Shown here piece by piece: positions 28,219-36,773 of a stretch of 46,235 nucleotides of DNA (position 1 is the first letter of the stretch; every line of letters begins with the position of its first letter). The position numbers and the translations under genes are program-made. Under the pieces are notes generated by a model, which saw only the letters and a program-made list of their open reading frames with translations, was not told where the DNA came from and made no database searches. The stretch is taken from contig JAFSDN010000051.1 of the NCBI GenBank assembly GCA_017436245.1, forward strand, positions 1 through 46,235, read 5' to 3'. The stretch comes from Clostridia bacterium. Its GTDB lineage: Bacteria > Bacillota > Clostridia > Monoglobales > Monoglobaceae.

Positions 28219-29106
28219 CTAATCAAGCGCTTCAACAAAACTATTTATTTTTGTTATCCGCTCCATAACTTTTTTGCTTTTCAGTAATGCTGTTATTGCT
28301 TCCTCGTGAGTCAAACTGGTTATTATTCTTTTTTCATTGTCCAAATAAGTTAACTCAACTCGTCCTCTGTTCCTTATGTTTTGTTTGCACTCATCCAAAT
28401 GATTTGCAAATGTATCAACAGATTTCGATATTCTGTCACAAACCATTTGATTTATATATGGAAACAGGCACTTTTTTCTGTCCGCATACGCAAATTTAGT
28501 ATCTCGCGCAATTCTTACAGGAGCATTCCATATAGATTCAAGGCTTAACTTGTCCGTTTCATATATATTATTCATCAATAAAAACAATATATGTTCCCAT
28601 GAAAGCAAGCAAACTTGCTTATCAAGTGCCGAAGAATATATCTGGCTTTCAATGTTTGGATACTGAAAATATGGAGCAACTAATAATGCAAAATCATGCT
28701 CCGCACCTCTCCAATTACTTAGTGTATCAATTTTAAAATCTTTTTGATTTTTTGCAGTTCTGCTCAAACGAAAAGTCTTAGCATCAGCAACCAATGTATA
28801 TCCATGTATACTTTTTGCAATAATATCCGCACTATTCCCACGCTCATTAACAGCAATCGACGGCATTCCCAATTCACTGAAGCAACGCGCCAATATACAA
28901 TCCGAAACCTTTGAAAATAACTTTTCTGCCGATGAGCTGGCTTCTATACACTCAGGAATTGTTCCAATCTCTTTAACAATATCCATAAGTTCTGCCTTAC
29001 TAAGTTTTTCAATGCATTGCTTCATCAACTCTGTTGCTTTCACAAAGCTAATTTTCGTATTTTCCGATAGCTTACAAATCTCATCAACAAAACTTTCGAA
29101 TTTCAT
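28219..29106 (-). CDS. HindIII-family type II restriction endonuclease
   Basis: This 295-residue protein aligns well, from memory, with R.HindIII (300 residues): EKLFSKVSDCILARCF, ERGNSADII, YTLVADAKTFRLSRTAKNQK, then FQYPNIESQIYSSALDKQV and LLSWEHILFLL. Asp108 and Lys110 in VADAK match the HindIII catalytic residues, and the fold is PD-(D/E)XK. The predicted target is AAGCTT. The ATG at 29106 follows GAGGTGAG. The gene starts 26 nt after the citrate synthase stop, on the same strand, so it may be transcribed by read-through. No control gene (C protein) or separate promoter is evident. The key residues and frame are intact, so an active enzyme is expected. Confidence 0.9.
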   Translation of the reverse strand: MKFESFVDEICKLSENTKISFVKATELMKQCIEKLSKAELMDIVKEIGTIPECIEASSSAEKLFSKVSDCILARCFSELGMPSIAVNERGNSADIIAKSIHGYTLVADAKTFRLSRTAKNQKDFKIDTLSNWRGAEHDFALLVAPYFQYPNIESQIYSSALDKQVCLLSWEHILFLLMNNIYETDKLSLESIWNAPVRIARDTKFAYADRKKCLFPYINQMVCDRISKSVDTFANHLDECKQNIRNRGRVELTYLDNEKRIITSLTHEEAITALLKSKKVMERITKINSFVEALD

Positions 29107-29132
29107 CAATTATCTCACCTCTGTAACATAGC

Positions 29133-30494
29133 TCATCTCTCATCAATGGGAGTGTATTCTTTTCTTTCAACAATGCTCTTGTATGCAGGACGAATAATCT
29201 TGCCCCCTGTGAGCACTTCTTCAATACGGTGAGCACACCAGCCAACAATTCTTGCCATTGCAAAAATGGGAGTGTAAAGCTCTTCAGGAATATTGAGCAT
29301 CTGATAAATGAAACCCGAATACAGGTCAACATTTGCAGGCATGGGAGCATGAAGATTTTTCACATCCGCAAAAACTCTCGGTGCCAGTCTTTCAATTGAT
29401 GCATAAAGTTCAAATTCCTTCTCGGCTTCTTCCCCAATCTCCTTTGCCAACTCCTTTGCACAGCCTTTGAGAAGCACCGCACGTGGGTCTGACAAGGTGT
29501 AAATCGCATGACCGATACCATAAATCAGTCCGCTTCCATCCCCGGCTTCCTTACGCACAATCTTGCAAAGATAATCGTAAACCTGCTCCTCATCCGTCCA
29601 ATCCTCAAGATTACGCTTGATTTCTGCCATCTGAGCAAGGGTCTTTTGGTTGGCACCGCCATGCTTCGGTCCCTTTAACGAACCGATTGCAGCCGCAACC
29701 GCCGAATATGTATCGGTATTACTTGATGACAGAACCCTGATTGAAAACGCCGAGTTGTTACCACCGCCATGCTCTGCATGAAGCATCAACGCAAGGTCAA
29801 GCACCTTGGCTTCAAGATCTGTGTACTTGTGATTTGCACGAATCATATAAAGGAAGTTTTCCGCAATGGAAAGCTCAGGCTTGGGATTATGCAAAACAAG
29901 ACTCTTTCCGTCATAATAGTGGCGTTTTGCTGCATAAGCATACGCAATCAATGTGGGGAATCTTGAAATAAGCTCCAGACTCTGCCTGAAAAGGGCTTCG
30001 GTGCTGATGTCATCGGGATTTTCATCATCATATGAATAAAGAGCCAGAACCGACCTTGCCAGCTTGTTCATAATATTGGAACTGGGTGCCTTCAGAATCA
30101 TATCCTCAGCAAAACCGGGAGGGAGAGTTCTTCTCTTGGCAAGACTTGCTGTAAAAGTTTCAAGCTCCTGCCTTGTTGGCAAATAGCCAAAAAGCAACAG
30201 AAAAACAACTACTTCATAGCCAAATCTGCCTTCCCACTGACAGTTTTCAACAATATCCTCAATTGAAATACCACGGTATCTCAGCTTGCCTTCAACAGGT
30301 GCCTTGTTGCCCTCATCCATAACATATCCGTGAACCTCACCAATTGCGGTAAGCCCCGCAAGAACACCCGTACCGTCAGGATTACGAAGTCCACGCTTAA
30401 CATTATACTCGGTATAATAATGACCGGGAATTCTGCTGAAGGTTTCATGCTGATTCAACACATCCTGTATGTACTTATCTATATCCTTTTTCAT
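29133..30494 (-). CDS. Citrate synthase (citrate/2-methylcitrate synthase family)
   Basis: The enzyme condenses acetyl-CoA with oxaloacetate to citrate. The 453 residues show the catalytic segments LMLHAEHGGGNNS (His, about 237-249), LKGPKHGGANQ (His, about 274) and VDLYSGF (Asp, about 390). In anaerobes it usually feeds a partial TCA route to 2-oxoglutarate for glutamate. The long N-terminus before KLRYRGISIEDIV is typical of the clostridial form. ATG 30494 has AAAGGTG 8 nt upstream; the GTG at 30503 lies within that site. It is third in an apparent alaS-HIT-citrate synthase run. Confidence 0.93.
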   Translation of the reverse strand: MKKDIDKYIQDVLNQHETFSRIPGHYYTEYNVKRGLRNPDGTGVLAGLTAIGEVHGYVMDEGNKAPVEGKLRYRGISIEDIVENCQWEGRFGYEVVVFLLLFGYLPTRQELETFTASLAKRRTLPPGFAEDMILKAPSSNIMNKLARSVLALYSYDDENPDDISTEALFRQSLELISRFPTLIAYAYAAKRHYYDGKSLVLHNPKPELSIAENFLYMIRANHKYTDLEAKVLDLALMLHAEHGGGNNSAFSIRVLSSSNTDTYSAVAAAIGSLKGPKHGGANQKTLAQMAEIKRNLEDWTDEEQVYDYLCKIVRKEAGDGSGLIYGIGHAIYTLSDPRAVLLKGCAKELAKEIGEEAEKEFELYASIERLAPRVFADVKNLHAPMPANVDLYSGFIYQMLNIPEELYTPIFAMARIVGWCAHRIEEVLTGGKIIRPAYKSIVERKEYTPIDER

Positions 30495-30519
30495 AGGTTT
30501 CACACCTTTCTGTCATTTT

Positions 30520-30864
30520 TTAGCCCGGCGGCCATTGGAGGTTTCGACCTGCCAGAAGATGGAAGTGAATGTGTCCAACAGTCTGACCGCCATCTTCGCC
30601 GCAGTTATTAACAATTCTGTAACCTTTTTCTGCAAAGTCCAAATCCTTTGCAATCTTTACGGCAGCTTCAAAAATTTTTCCGATAACGGCTGAATTATCA
30701 GCCGTTATGTCATTTGCCGATGTCATATGATTTTTGGGAACAATGATGATATGTTCAGGCGCCTGAGGCTCAATGTCACGAAAAGCATAAACATATTCAT
30801 CTTCATAAACCTTTGTTGAAGGAATTTCTCCTCCGACTATTTTACAAAAAAGACAATCTGCCAT
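30520..30864 (-). CDS. HIT-family nucleotide-binding hydrolase
   Basis: This 114-residue protein of the Hint branch of the histidine-triad family has CLFCKIVGGEIPS at the N-terminus, YAFRDIEPQAPEHIIIVPK and the catalytic triad VGHIHFHLLAGR. Such enzymes hydrolyse adenosine 5'-phosphoramidates and aminoacyl-adenylates. Its position 17 nt after alaS suggests a role in clearing aminoacyl-AMP or related by-products, an inference. ATG 30864 follows GGAGGG; the ATG at 30879 is upstream of that site. Confidence 0.93.
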   Translation of the reverse strand: MADCLFCKIVGGEIPSTKVYEDEYVYAFRDIEPQAPEHIIIVPKNHMTSANDITADNSAVIGKIFEAAVKIAKDLDFAEKGYRIVNNCGEDGGQTVGHIHFHLLAGRNLQWPPG

Positions 30865-30881
30865 TTTTTTGCCCTCCATAG

Positions 30882-33500
30882 TTATATCAAATCCTTAACA
30901 ATCGCAAGAGCATCAGCAATTTTTGATGCATCCTTGCCGCCTGCCTGAGCACTGTCGGGCTTACCGCCGCCGCCACCGCCGCAGGCTTTTGCAACCTCAC
31001 GGATAATGTTTCCGGCATGAGCACCGTTTTTCACGGCATCAGGTGTTGCCATTGCAACAATGTTAACCTTGCCATCTGCCGCAGATGCAAGAACAATTAC
31101 CGCACATTCTGCCTTCTGCTTCAGGTTGTCACCTGCGTTGCGAAGGGCGTTCATATCAAGTCCGTCGCCAAGACGGTGTGCAATAACCTTTATGCCCTTA
31201 ACTTCCTCGGCACTTGCCAGAAGGTCGTCAAGACCGCTGTTTGCCATTTTACTCTTTATGCTTTCAAGCTCTTTCTTTAAATTCTTGTTTTCTTCAACAA
31301 GACTGTTTGCCTTTGTTTCAACTTCATGAACGGTTGATTTGATTGTCTCGGCAACATTTGCAATGGTTGCCTTTGCATCATTCAGCTGTTCAAGAACTCC
31401 AAGTCCTGTCACAGCCTCAATTCTTCTCACACCTGCCGCAACACCGTTCTCAGAAATAATCTTGAAAAGACCTGCCTGAGAAGTATTTGAAAGATGTGTA
31501 CCACCGCAGAATTCAACAGAGTAGTCACCCATGGAAACAACTCTTACGGTTTCGCCGTACTTCTCGCCAAACTGTGCTGTTGCACCAAGCTTCTTTGCAT
31601 CCTCAATGTTAAGCTCCTGAACATTAATGTCCATTGCTTCCATAATTGCATCATTAACCAGTTTTTCAACATTCTTAATCTCATCGGATGTCATTGCTTC
31701 AAAATGCGAAAAGTCAAATCTGAGACGCTTTGCAGTAACTTCGGAACCTGCCTGAGCAACATGTGTTCCCAGTGTTTCCTTTAGAGCCTTGTGGAGAAGA
31801 TGCGTTGTTGAGTGATTGCGGCAGATTGCCATTCTGTTCTTTTTGCAAACAGTAAGAGTAACCGCATCATCCTTTGAGATTGAACCTTCTTCAACCTTAA
31901 CAATGTGGAAATAAATTCCATCGCCGTTCTTCTTTGTGTCAACAACTTTTGCCTTGCCGTTTGCCGCAACAATGGAACCAATGTCACCTGCCTGTCCACC
32001 CATTTCAGCATAGAAGGGTGACTTCTTCACAACAATAATTCCTTCTTCACCTGCGCCAATTGCATCAACTTCTTCGCCCTCTGCAACAATACCGAGGATT
32101 TCGCTTTCGCTTGTCAGGCTGTCATAGCCCACAAACTCTGTTGCTTCAGCCTTGATATTAACAGCGCTGTCATCATCCCAGCTTGAGCCATCCTTACGGT
32201 TTGCTCTTGCGGTTTCCTTCTGGATTTTCAACTGCTTGTCAAAGCCCTCCCGGTCAACCGACAAGCCCTGTTCCTCACAGATTTCAATTGTAAGGTCAAT
32301 GGGGAATCCGTATGTGTCATTGAGCTTGAATGCATTTTCGCCGCTGAGAACATTTTTGCCCTCTGCCTTTGTTTCTTCGATATAAGTATTCAGAATTGCA
32401 AGACCGCCCTCAATTGTCTTTGAGAATTTTTCTTCTTCAATTCTGACAACCTTTTTAATGTAATCTCTCTTTTCGTCAAGCTCGGGATAACCCTGCATTG
32501 ATGAATCAATAACAGTATCTGCAACAGTGTAAAGGAACTCGCCCTCAATACCAAGAAGTCTGCCGTGACGTGCCGCACGTCTGAGAAGTCTTCTCAGAAC
32601 GTAGCCTCTGCCCTCGTTTGAGGGAATAACTCCGTCCGAAACCATCATAACGGTACTTCTGATATGGTCAGTGATAACACGGAGCGATACATCTGTTTTC
32701 TCATTCTTCTTATATTCAACGCCTGCAATACGTGAAATATGCTTCATTGTGTTCTGAACAGTGTCAACCTCAAAAAGATTGTTCACACCCTGCATAATGC
32801 AGGCAAGACGCTCAAGACCCATACCCGTATCAATATTGGGGTTGGCAAGACGGTTGTAGTTGCCATCCTCATCCTTATCAAACTGTGTGAACACAAGGTT
32901 CCAGACCTCCATAAAACGGTCACAGTCGCATCCAAGCTTGCAATCAGGCTTGCCACAGCTGAATTCAACGCCACGGTCCACGTGAATCTCAGAACAAGGA
33001 CCGCAAGGACCTGTTCCGTGTTCCCAAAAGTTTTCATCCTTGCCCAGTTTCACAACTCTTTCGGGATTTACGCCAACTTCATTAACCCAGATGTCTCTTG
33101 CTTCGTCATCTTCTTCATAAACTGTAATCCAAAGAACATCTTCGGGAATTTCCATAACCTTTGTGAGGAATTCCCAAGCCCAGTTAATTGCCTCATGCTT
33201 GAAGTAATCGCCAAAGGAAAAGTTGCCCAGCATTTCAAAAAATGTGCCGTGGCGAGCTGTTTTTCCAACGCTTTCAATATCAGGTGTTCTGATACACTTC
33301 TGGCAGGTTGTAACTCTCTTTCTCGGAGGAATTTCAGCACCCGTGAACCATTTTTTCATGGGAGCCATACCCGAATTGATAAGGAGCAAACTTGCATCAT
33401 TCTTGGGAACCAGTGAAAAACTGTCAAGTCTCAGGCAGTCTTTTGATTCAAAGAATGAAAGATATTTTTCTCTTATTTCATTCAAACCCATATTTTTCAT
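30882..33500 (-). CDS. alaS: Alanine-tRNA ligase
   Basis: AlaRS charges tRNA-Ala and edits mischarged Ser/Gly. The 872-residue protein is complete: a class II catalytic core (INSGMAPMKKWFTG, RHGTFFEMLGNFSFGDYFK), the editing domain with NHSTTHLLH (about 558-566) and VEFCGGTHLSN (about 662-672), and a C-terminal domain that contains GGGGGGKPD. GAGAGG lies about 11 nt before the ATG. No T-box leader precedes it; instead there is a sigma-A promoter about 85 nt upstream. Confidence 0.98.
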   Translation of the reverse strand: MKNMGLNEIREKYLSFFESKDCLRLDSFSLVPKNDASLLLINSGMAPMKKWFTGAEIPPRKRVTTCQKCIRTPDIESVGKTARHGTFFEMLGNFSFGDYFKHEAINWAWEFLTKVMEIPEDVLWITVYEEDDEARDIWVNEVGVNPERVVKLGKDENFWEHGTGPCGPCSEIHVDRGVEFSCGKPDCKLGCDCDRFMEVWNLVFTQFDKDEDGNYNRLANPNIDTGMGLERLACIMQGVNNLFEVDTVQNTMKHISRIAGVEYKKNEKTDVSLRVITDHIRSTVMMVSDGVIPSNEGRGYVLRRLLRRAARHGRLLGIEGEFLYTVADTVIDSSMQGYPELDEKRDYIKKVVRIEEEKFSKTIEGGLAILNTYIEETKAEGKNVLSGENAFKLNDTYGFPIDLTIEICEEQGLSVDREGFDKQLKIQKETARANRKDGSSWDDDSAVNIKAEATEFVGYDSLTSESEILGIVAEGEEVDAIGAGEEGIIVVKKSPFYAEMGGQAGDIGSIVAANGKAKVVDTKKNGDGIYFHIVKVEEGSISKDDAVTLTVCKKNRMAICRNHSTTHLLHKALKETLGTHVAQAGSEVTAKRLRFDFSHFEAMTSDEIKNVEKLVNDAIMEAMDINVQELNIEDAKKLGATAQFGEKYGETVRVVSMGDYSVEFCGGTHLSNTSQAGLFKIISENGVAAGVRRIEAVTGLGVLEQLNDAKATIANVAETIKSTVHEVETKANSLVEENKNLKKELESIKSKMANSGLDDLLASAEEVKGIKVIAHRLGDGLDMNALRNAGDNLKQKAECAVIVLASAADGKVNIVAMATPDAVKNGAHAGNIIREVAKACGGGGGGKPDSAQAGGKDASKIADALAIVKDLI

Positions 33501-33556
33501 AATTTCTACAGCCTCTCTATATAAATTTTAATTATAAACTGATTAAATATCTTATT

Positions 33557-33585
33557 ATTTTACCATTTTTTTGTCCATAAGTCAA
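33557..33585 (-). promoter_or_regulatory. Promoter of alaS
   Basis: TTGACT at 33585-33580 and TAAAAT at 33562-33557 have a 17-nt spacer. The leader would be only about 50 nt, too short for a T-box. Confidence 0.75.
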
Positions 33586-33612
33586 TAAAAAACCATTAAT
33601 TTCATACAACTC

Positions 33613-33662
33613 AAAAGCCATAAAAAATTGCTCAGATTTCGTGATTACACGAGCATCGCGTA
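33613..33662. repeat. Partial copy of a palindromic repeat
   Basis: About 50 nt, from AAAAGCCATAAAAAATTGCT to ATCGCGTA, repeat almost exactly at 33731-33780. Here the complementary right arm is missing or decayed. Unrelated-looking AT-rich sequence (33663-33730) separates the copies and holds no gene. Confidence 0.75.
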
Positions 33663-33730
33663 AACCATTGCTCAAAATCAGCGATAAAATTGATGAAGAT
33701 TGTTTGTTTTGGCAACTGCCGTGTATCTGT

Positions 33731-33835
33731 AAAAGCCATAAAAATTGCTCAGATTTCGTGATTAAACGAGCGTCGCGTACTGTGTGTACGCAAGTCGAGT
33801 GTAATCACGGAAGATGAATGATTTTTTCAGGCTTT
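33731..33835. repeat. Palindromic repeat of about 105 bp overlapping a gene end
   Basis: AAAGCC at 33732 pairs with GGCTTT at 33830-33835. Inward, TTTCGTGATTA pairs with TAATCACGGAA and CGCGTAC with GTACGC around a central TGTG. The result is a long imperfect hairpin. Its right end overlaps the 3' end of the 4Fe-4S protein gene and includes that gene's last two codons and stop. Confidence 0.75.
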
Positions 33836-34480
33836 ACCCTTTGGGCAGACCTTCATGCATATCCCACACACAGCACCTCTGCCAATATGCTGAAATGCCT
33901 TTTTCATATAATCACTGCAAGCCTTTGCATCAATAATTATGTCTCTTTCATCCCCTGCATTCCATTCCTCGCCACGTATTGCCATGGCAGGGCAGGCTTC
34001 AACGCATAATCTGCAACTTGCGCAGATTGACTTTGGCTCTGCATTGGTCACATCAAAGGGATAATCGGTGAGTATTGTCCCAAGCCTCACACGAGGGCCA
34101 AACTTTTCCGACAAAAAAAGACCGCTTTTGCCAACTGTTCCAAGCCCTGATAGTGTTGCCGCATACTTGTGCGAAAAAACCGCCTGCAAGCCGTTCACCG
34201 ACTGTGATGCAGGAATTGCCGCATAGTCAAAGCCTCCGCTTGCCAGCATAAGCCCAATCTTTAAAGAAGTGTTGTCAATAAAAGTGTTCACCGTCCGATA
34301 ATGGTGAAAATATGTATGGGTAGGCTGGTCCGTAATGCCATCAACAACCGCTTTTGAAAGAGGCACAACATAAGAAATTCCATACCCCAACCCAAAAGGA
34401 TTTTTCTCTGCATCAAGGACACAAAACCCCACCTCGGTTATTCCGTTTTGGTTCAAAAATTCGATTATTCTTTCTTTCAT
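33827..34480 (-). CDS. Short QueG-like double 4Fe-4S cluster protein
   Basis: This 217-residue protein has two ferredoxin-type cluster motifs near the C-terminus, CASCRLCVEACP and CGICMKVCPKG with an extra upstream Cys in KACSDYMKK. They follow a domain resembling the N-terminal half of epoxyqueuosine reductase (HKYAATLSGLGTVGKSGLFLS, GPRVRLGTILTD). QueG proper is longer and binds cobalamin, and this protein lacks the C-terminal HEAT-like part. The substrate is unknown and I do not call it queG. The ATG at 34480 is 3 nt beyond the recO stop. The last codons, AAA GCC TGA, lie in the palindromic repeat. Confidence 0.8.
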   Translation of the reverse strand: MKERIIEFLNQNGITEVGFCVLDAEKNPFGLGYGISYVVPLSKAVVDGITDQPTHTYFHHYRTVNTFIDNTSLKIGLMLASGGFDYAAIPASQSVNGLQAVFSHKYAATLSGLGTVGKSGLFLSEKFGPRVRLGTILTDYPFDVTNAEPKSICASCRLCVEACPAMAIRGEEWNAGDERDIIIDAKACSDYMKKAFQHIGRGAVCGICMKVCPKGKA

Positions 34481-34482
34481 AG

Positions 34483-35244
34483 TCACATCCCCGCACTTAA
34501 AACCTTTTTCAAATAATCAAGGGTGGAAAACTTTTTATCAAACTGCCGCTGTATGTATCGCTCTCCCAAAAGACCCAGATATTCAATTGCCGCATCATTT
34601 GCATCAAATGAAAAAATTCTTTTACTTTCGGCCTCACAAATATATTTAATAATCCGTCTCATTCCTTCCGAAACACGTCCGCAATCGGTTTTTTCGCCTC
34701 CGCAGGATTCACAAAAAACTTCGCCCTCCGAAAAGCACAAAAGCATATCCCCCTGAACACATCCGCACTTCACGCAGGCTTCAACATCAGGCTCATAGCC
34801 CGACATTGCCGCAATCCGCCATTCAAAAACCGTCTTGATTTTGTTTTTGGGGCACAAATCACGGTCCAAGGCAAAAAGTGTGTTCAAAAGAAGCCTGAGA
34901 ATTTCCTCATCAGGGTTGTCCTCGCTCACTGCACTGTTTGCAACTTCGGCAAAATATGATGCATAAGCCAGCTTTTCAAGGTCGTTGCGGATATTCCCAA
35001 AACTTTCAATCACCGACATTTCGTTGAGCTTATAAAGCCCTGTTTTGCTTCGGCTTTCATAAAAAACAATCTCGCTGAACGAAAAGAGCTGAAGTCCCAT
35101 AAGCATATGGGACTTTGAGCTCCGCACATTGTTGGCAATTGCCGAAATCTTACCGAAATCCCTTGTGATAACGGTTACAATAAGGCTGGTTTCGCTATAT
35201 TTTGTTGTTTTTGTGACGATTCCCTCGGTCTTCAAAAGCCCCAA
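34483..35244 (-). CDS. recO: DNA repair protein RecO
   Basis: RecO, with RecR and RecF, loads RecA on SSB-coated gaps. The 253-residue protein has the N-terminal OB-fold (LLKTEGIVTKTTKYSETSLI) and a four-cysteine zinc site, CVKCGC...CESCG. Upstream codons in frame reach an ATG at 35268, but that has no ribosome site. GGAGGCAGGTG lies 6 nt before a TTG at 35244, which gives the normal N-terminus (M)GLLKTEGIV. The gene overlaps the yqzL-like frame by 50 nt, so their translation is probably coupled. Confidence 0.93.
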   Translation of the reverse strand: MGLLKTEGIVTKTTKYSETSLIVTVITRDFGKISAIANNVRSSKSHMLMGLQLFSFSEIVFYESRSKTGLYKLNEMSVIESFGNIRNDLEKLAYASYFAEVANSAVSEDNPDEEILRLLLNTLFALDRDLCPKNKIKTVFEWRIAAMSGYEPDVEACVKCGCVQGDMLLCFSEGEVFCESCGGEKTDCGRVSEGMRRIIKYICEAESKRIFSFDANDAAIEYLGLLGERYIQRQFDKKFSTLDYLKKVLSAGM

Positions 35245-35362
35245 TTTCCGCACCTGCCTCCATATCATTCAAATTTTCTGACTTTGCTCTGTACTTCAGA
35301 TAATCCTTAACTGTTCCTGTTTTTTCAAATGTCTTCCACGCCAGCTCAGATATTTTTCCCAT
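35195..35362 (-). CDS. YqzL-like small protein
   Basis: This 55-residue frame between era and recO starts at ATG 35362, 9 nt after GGAGG; an ATG two codons earlier (35368) is too close to the site. The pattern W-K-T-F-E-K-T-G-x4-Y-L-K-Y near the N-terminus matches the YqzL family, which occupies the same place in Bacillus. The C-terminal half is hydrophilic and lies partly over the start of recO in another frame. The function of YqzL is not known. Confidence 0.75.
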   Translation of the reverse strand: MGKISELAWKTFEKTGTVKDYLKYRAKSENLNDMEAGAEIGAFEDRGNRHKNNKI

Positions 35363-35444
35363 AATCATTTTCCTCCGTTTTAACTATTTTGAGGAAAATC
35401 CATAGCAAAAATACTGTAACTTTTTAGCAAATTCCTTTCTACAC

Positions 35445-36329
35445 TTATTCAAACCCGATTGTGTTCATAAAGGCTTCCTTATTACGCCAGTCCTCCTTCA
35501 CCTTAACCCACAGTTCAAGGTATACCTTTGAATCAAGAAACCTTTCAATATCCTGCCTCGCACGACTGCCGATTTCCTTGAGCTTTTCGCCCTTTTTGCC
35601 GATTATAATCGCCTTGTGGCTTTGCCGTTCACAATAAATCGCCGCCAAGATTTCATATGTTCCGTTTTCACGCTTTTTCATTCTTTCAATTTCAACGGCA
35701 ACCCCATGGGGAATTTCCTGATTAAGAAGTCTCAACGTCTTTTCACGGATAAACTCCGCCACAATCTGACGTTCAGGCTGGTCGGTTATAACATCCCCCG
35801 AAAAGAACTGAGGGCCTTCGGGCAAAAGCTCCTTGATTTCAGACAAAAGCTGCTGTACATTTGCCCCTTTTTGTGCCGATACGGGAACAATGCCATGGAA
35901 GTCATAAAGCTCCTTTAGCTTGTCCAGAACAGGAAGCAGATTGAGCTTTGGAACAGTGTCAATTTTGTTCACCACAAGAATAACCGGAGTGTTCCCCTTT
36001 TTCAGCCCCTCAAGTGCCTTTCTTTCCTTTTCATATTCATTTTCATGAAGGTTGCAGTCCACAACATACAAAAGCACGTCAATATCCTGAGTTGCGGTAT
36101 AGATATACTTTTCCATTTTCTCTCCCAGCTTGTTGTGGGGCTTGTGGATTCCGGGCGTGTCAATGAGCACAACCTGACAGTTTTCCTCGGTGTGCACCCC
36201 AAGAATCTTTGTTCTTGTTGTCTGAGGCTTGTTTGACACAATGGCAACCTTCTCGCCGATAATTTTGTTCATAAGAGTTGACTTTCCCGCATTGGGACGT
36301 CCGCAAATTGCAACAAATCCTGATTTCAT
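35445..36329 (-). CDS. era: GTPase Era
   Basis: Era is a KH-domain GTPase that binds the 3' end of 16S rRNA during 30S assembly. The 294 residues contain the P-loop GRPNAGKST (9-17), the switch II DTPGIHKP (about 58-65), VVNKID (about 121-126), and a C-terminal KH domain with AIIIGKKGEKLKEIGSRARQ. The start codon abuts the dgkA stop, and yqzL and recO follow, the standard Firmicutes order. Confidence 0.97.
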   Translation of the reverse strand: MKSGFVAICGRPNAGKSTLMNKIIGEKVAIVSNKPQTTRTKILGVHTEENCQVVLIDTPGIHKPHNKLGEKMEKYIYTATQDIDVLLYVVDCNLHENEYEKERKALEGLKKGNTPVILVVNKIDTVPKLNLLPVLDKLKELYDFHGIVPVSAQKGANVQQLLSEIKELLPEGPQFFSGDVITDQPERQIVAEFIREKTLRLLNQEIPHGVAVEIERMKKRENGTYEILAAIYCERQSHKAIIIGKKGEKLKEIGSRARQDIERFLDSKVYLELWVKVKEDWRNKEAFMNTIGFE

Positions 36330-36773
36330 TTATCTTTCTCCTTTTGCAAAAACAAATATAACACTCAAAATAGCAAAAACAATCAAATATATATAATTTT
36401 CTTTTATGTATTCCCAAACTCTGACCCAACCGGCACGCTCCGAAAAGACGATTCCGGCAATAATCACGGCAAAAACCGCAAGAACAAGAACCGCTCCTGC
36501 GGCACAATCCTTGGCAATCCGTGCCTGAACGCACTTTTCGGGGGCCAGCCTGTCCACCACGGCCTCAATTGCCGTGTTCACAAGCTCCGCTGCCGGAACC
36601 GCTCCCATAACAAGAGCAAGAATTGCCCATTGTGTTTTTGTTATGCCAAAAACACAGCCAAAATAAATCACAGTCAAAACCGCCACAATGTGGACTCTGA
36701 AATTCCGCTCGCACCGCACAGCATGGCAAATTCCACAAAAGGCATTTTTGAATCCAAAACCCCGTTTTTTCAT
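36330..36773 (-). CDS. dgkA: Undecaprenol/diacylglycerol kinase family membrane protein
   Basis: This 147-residue protein of the DgkA family has the signature ELVNTAIEAVVDRL (about 63-76), carrying the catalytic Glu, flanked by membrane helices. In Gram-positive bacteria the enzyme phosphorylates undecaprenol, recycling the carrier for wall synthesis. It is about 20 residues longer than usual because of a fourth hydrophobic helix at the C-terminus (YIYLIVFAILSVIFVFA). It overlaps ybeY (ATGA) and is immediately followed by era. Confidence 0.92.
   Translation of the reverse strand: MKKRGFGFKNAFCGICHAVRCERNFRVHIVAVLTVIYFGCVFGITKTQWAILALVMGAVPAAELVNTAIEAVVDRLAPEKCVQARIAKDCAAGAVLVLAVFAVIIAGIVFSERAGWVRVWEYIKENYIYLIVFAILSVIFVFAKGER

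Noticed and set aside
33501..33612. Possible T-box riboswitch before alaS
   Set aside because: No T-box core (AGGGTGGNACCGCG) on the minus strand, no specifier loop, and the mapped promoter leaves only about 50 nt of leader.
33827..34480. Call as queG
   Set aside because: The protein is much shorter than QueG and lacks the C-terminal domain, so only the double-cluster domain can be supported.
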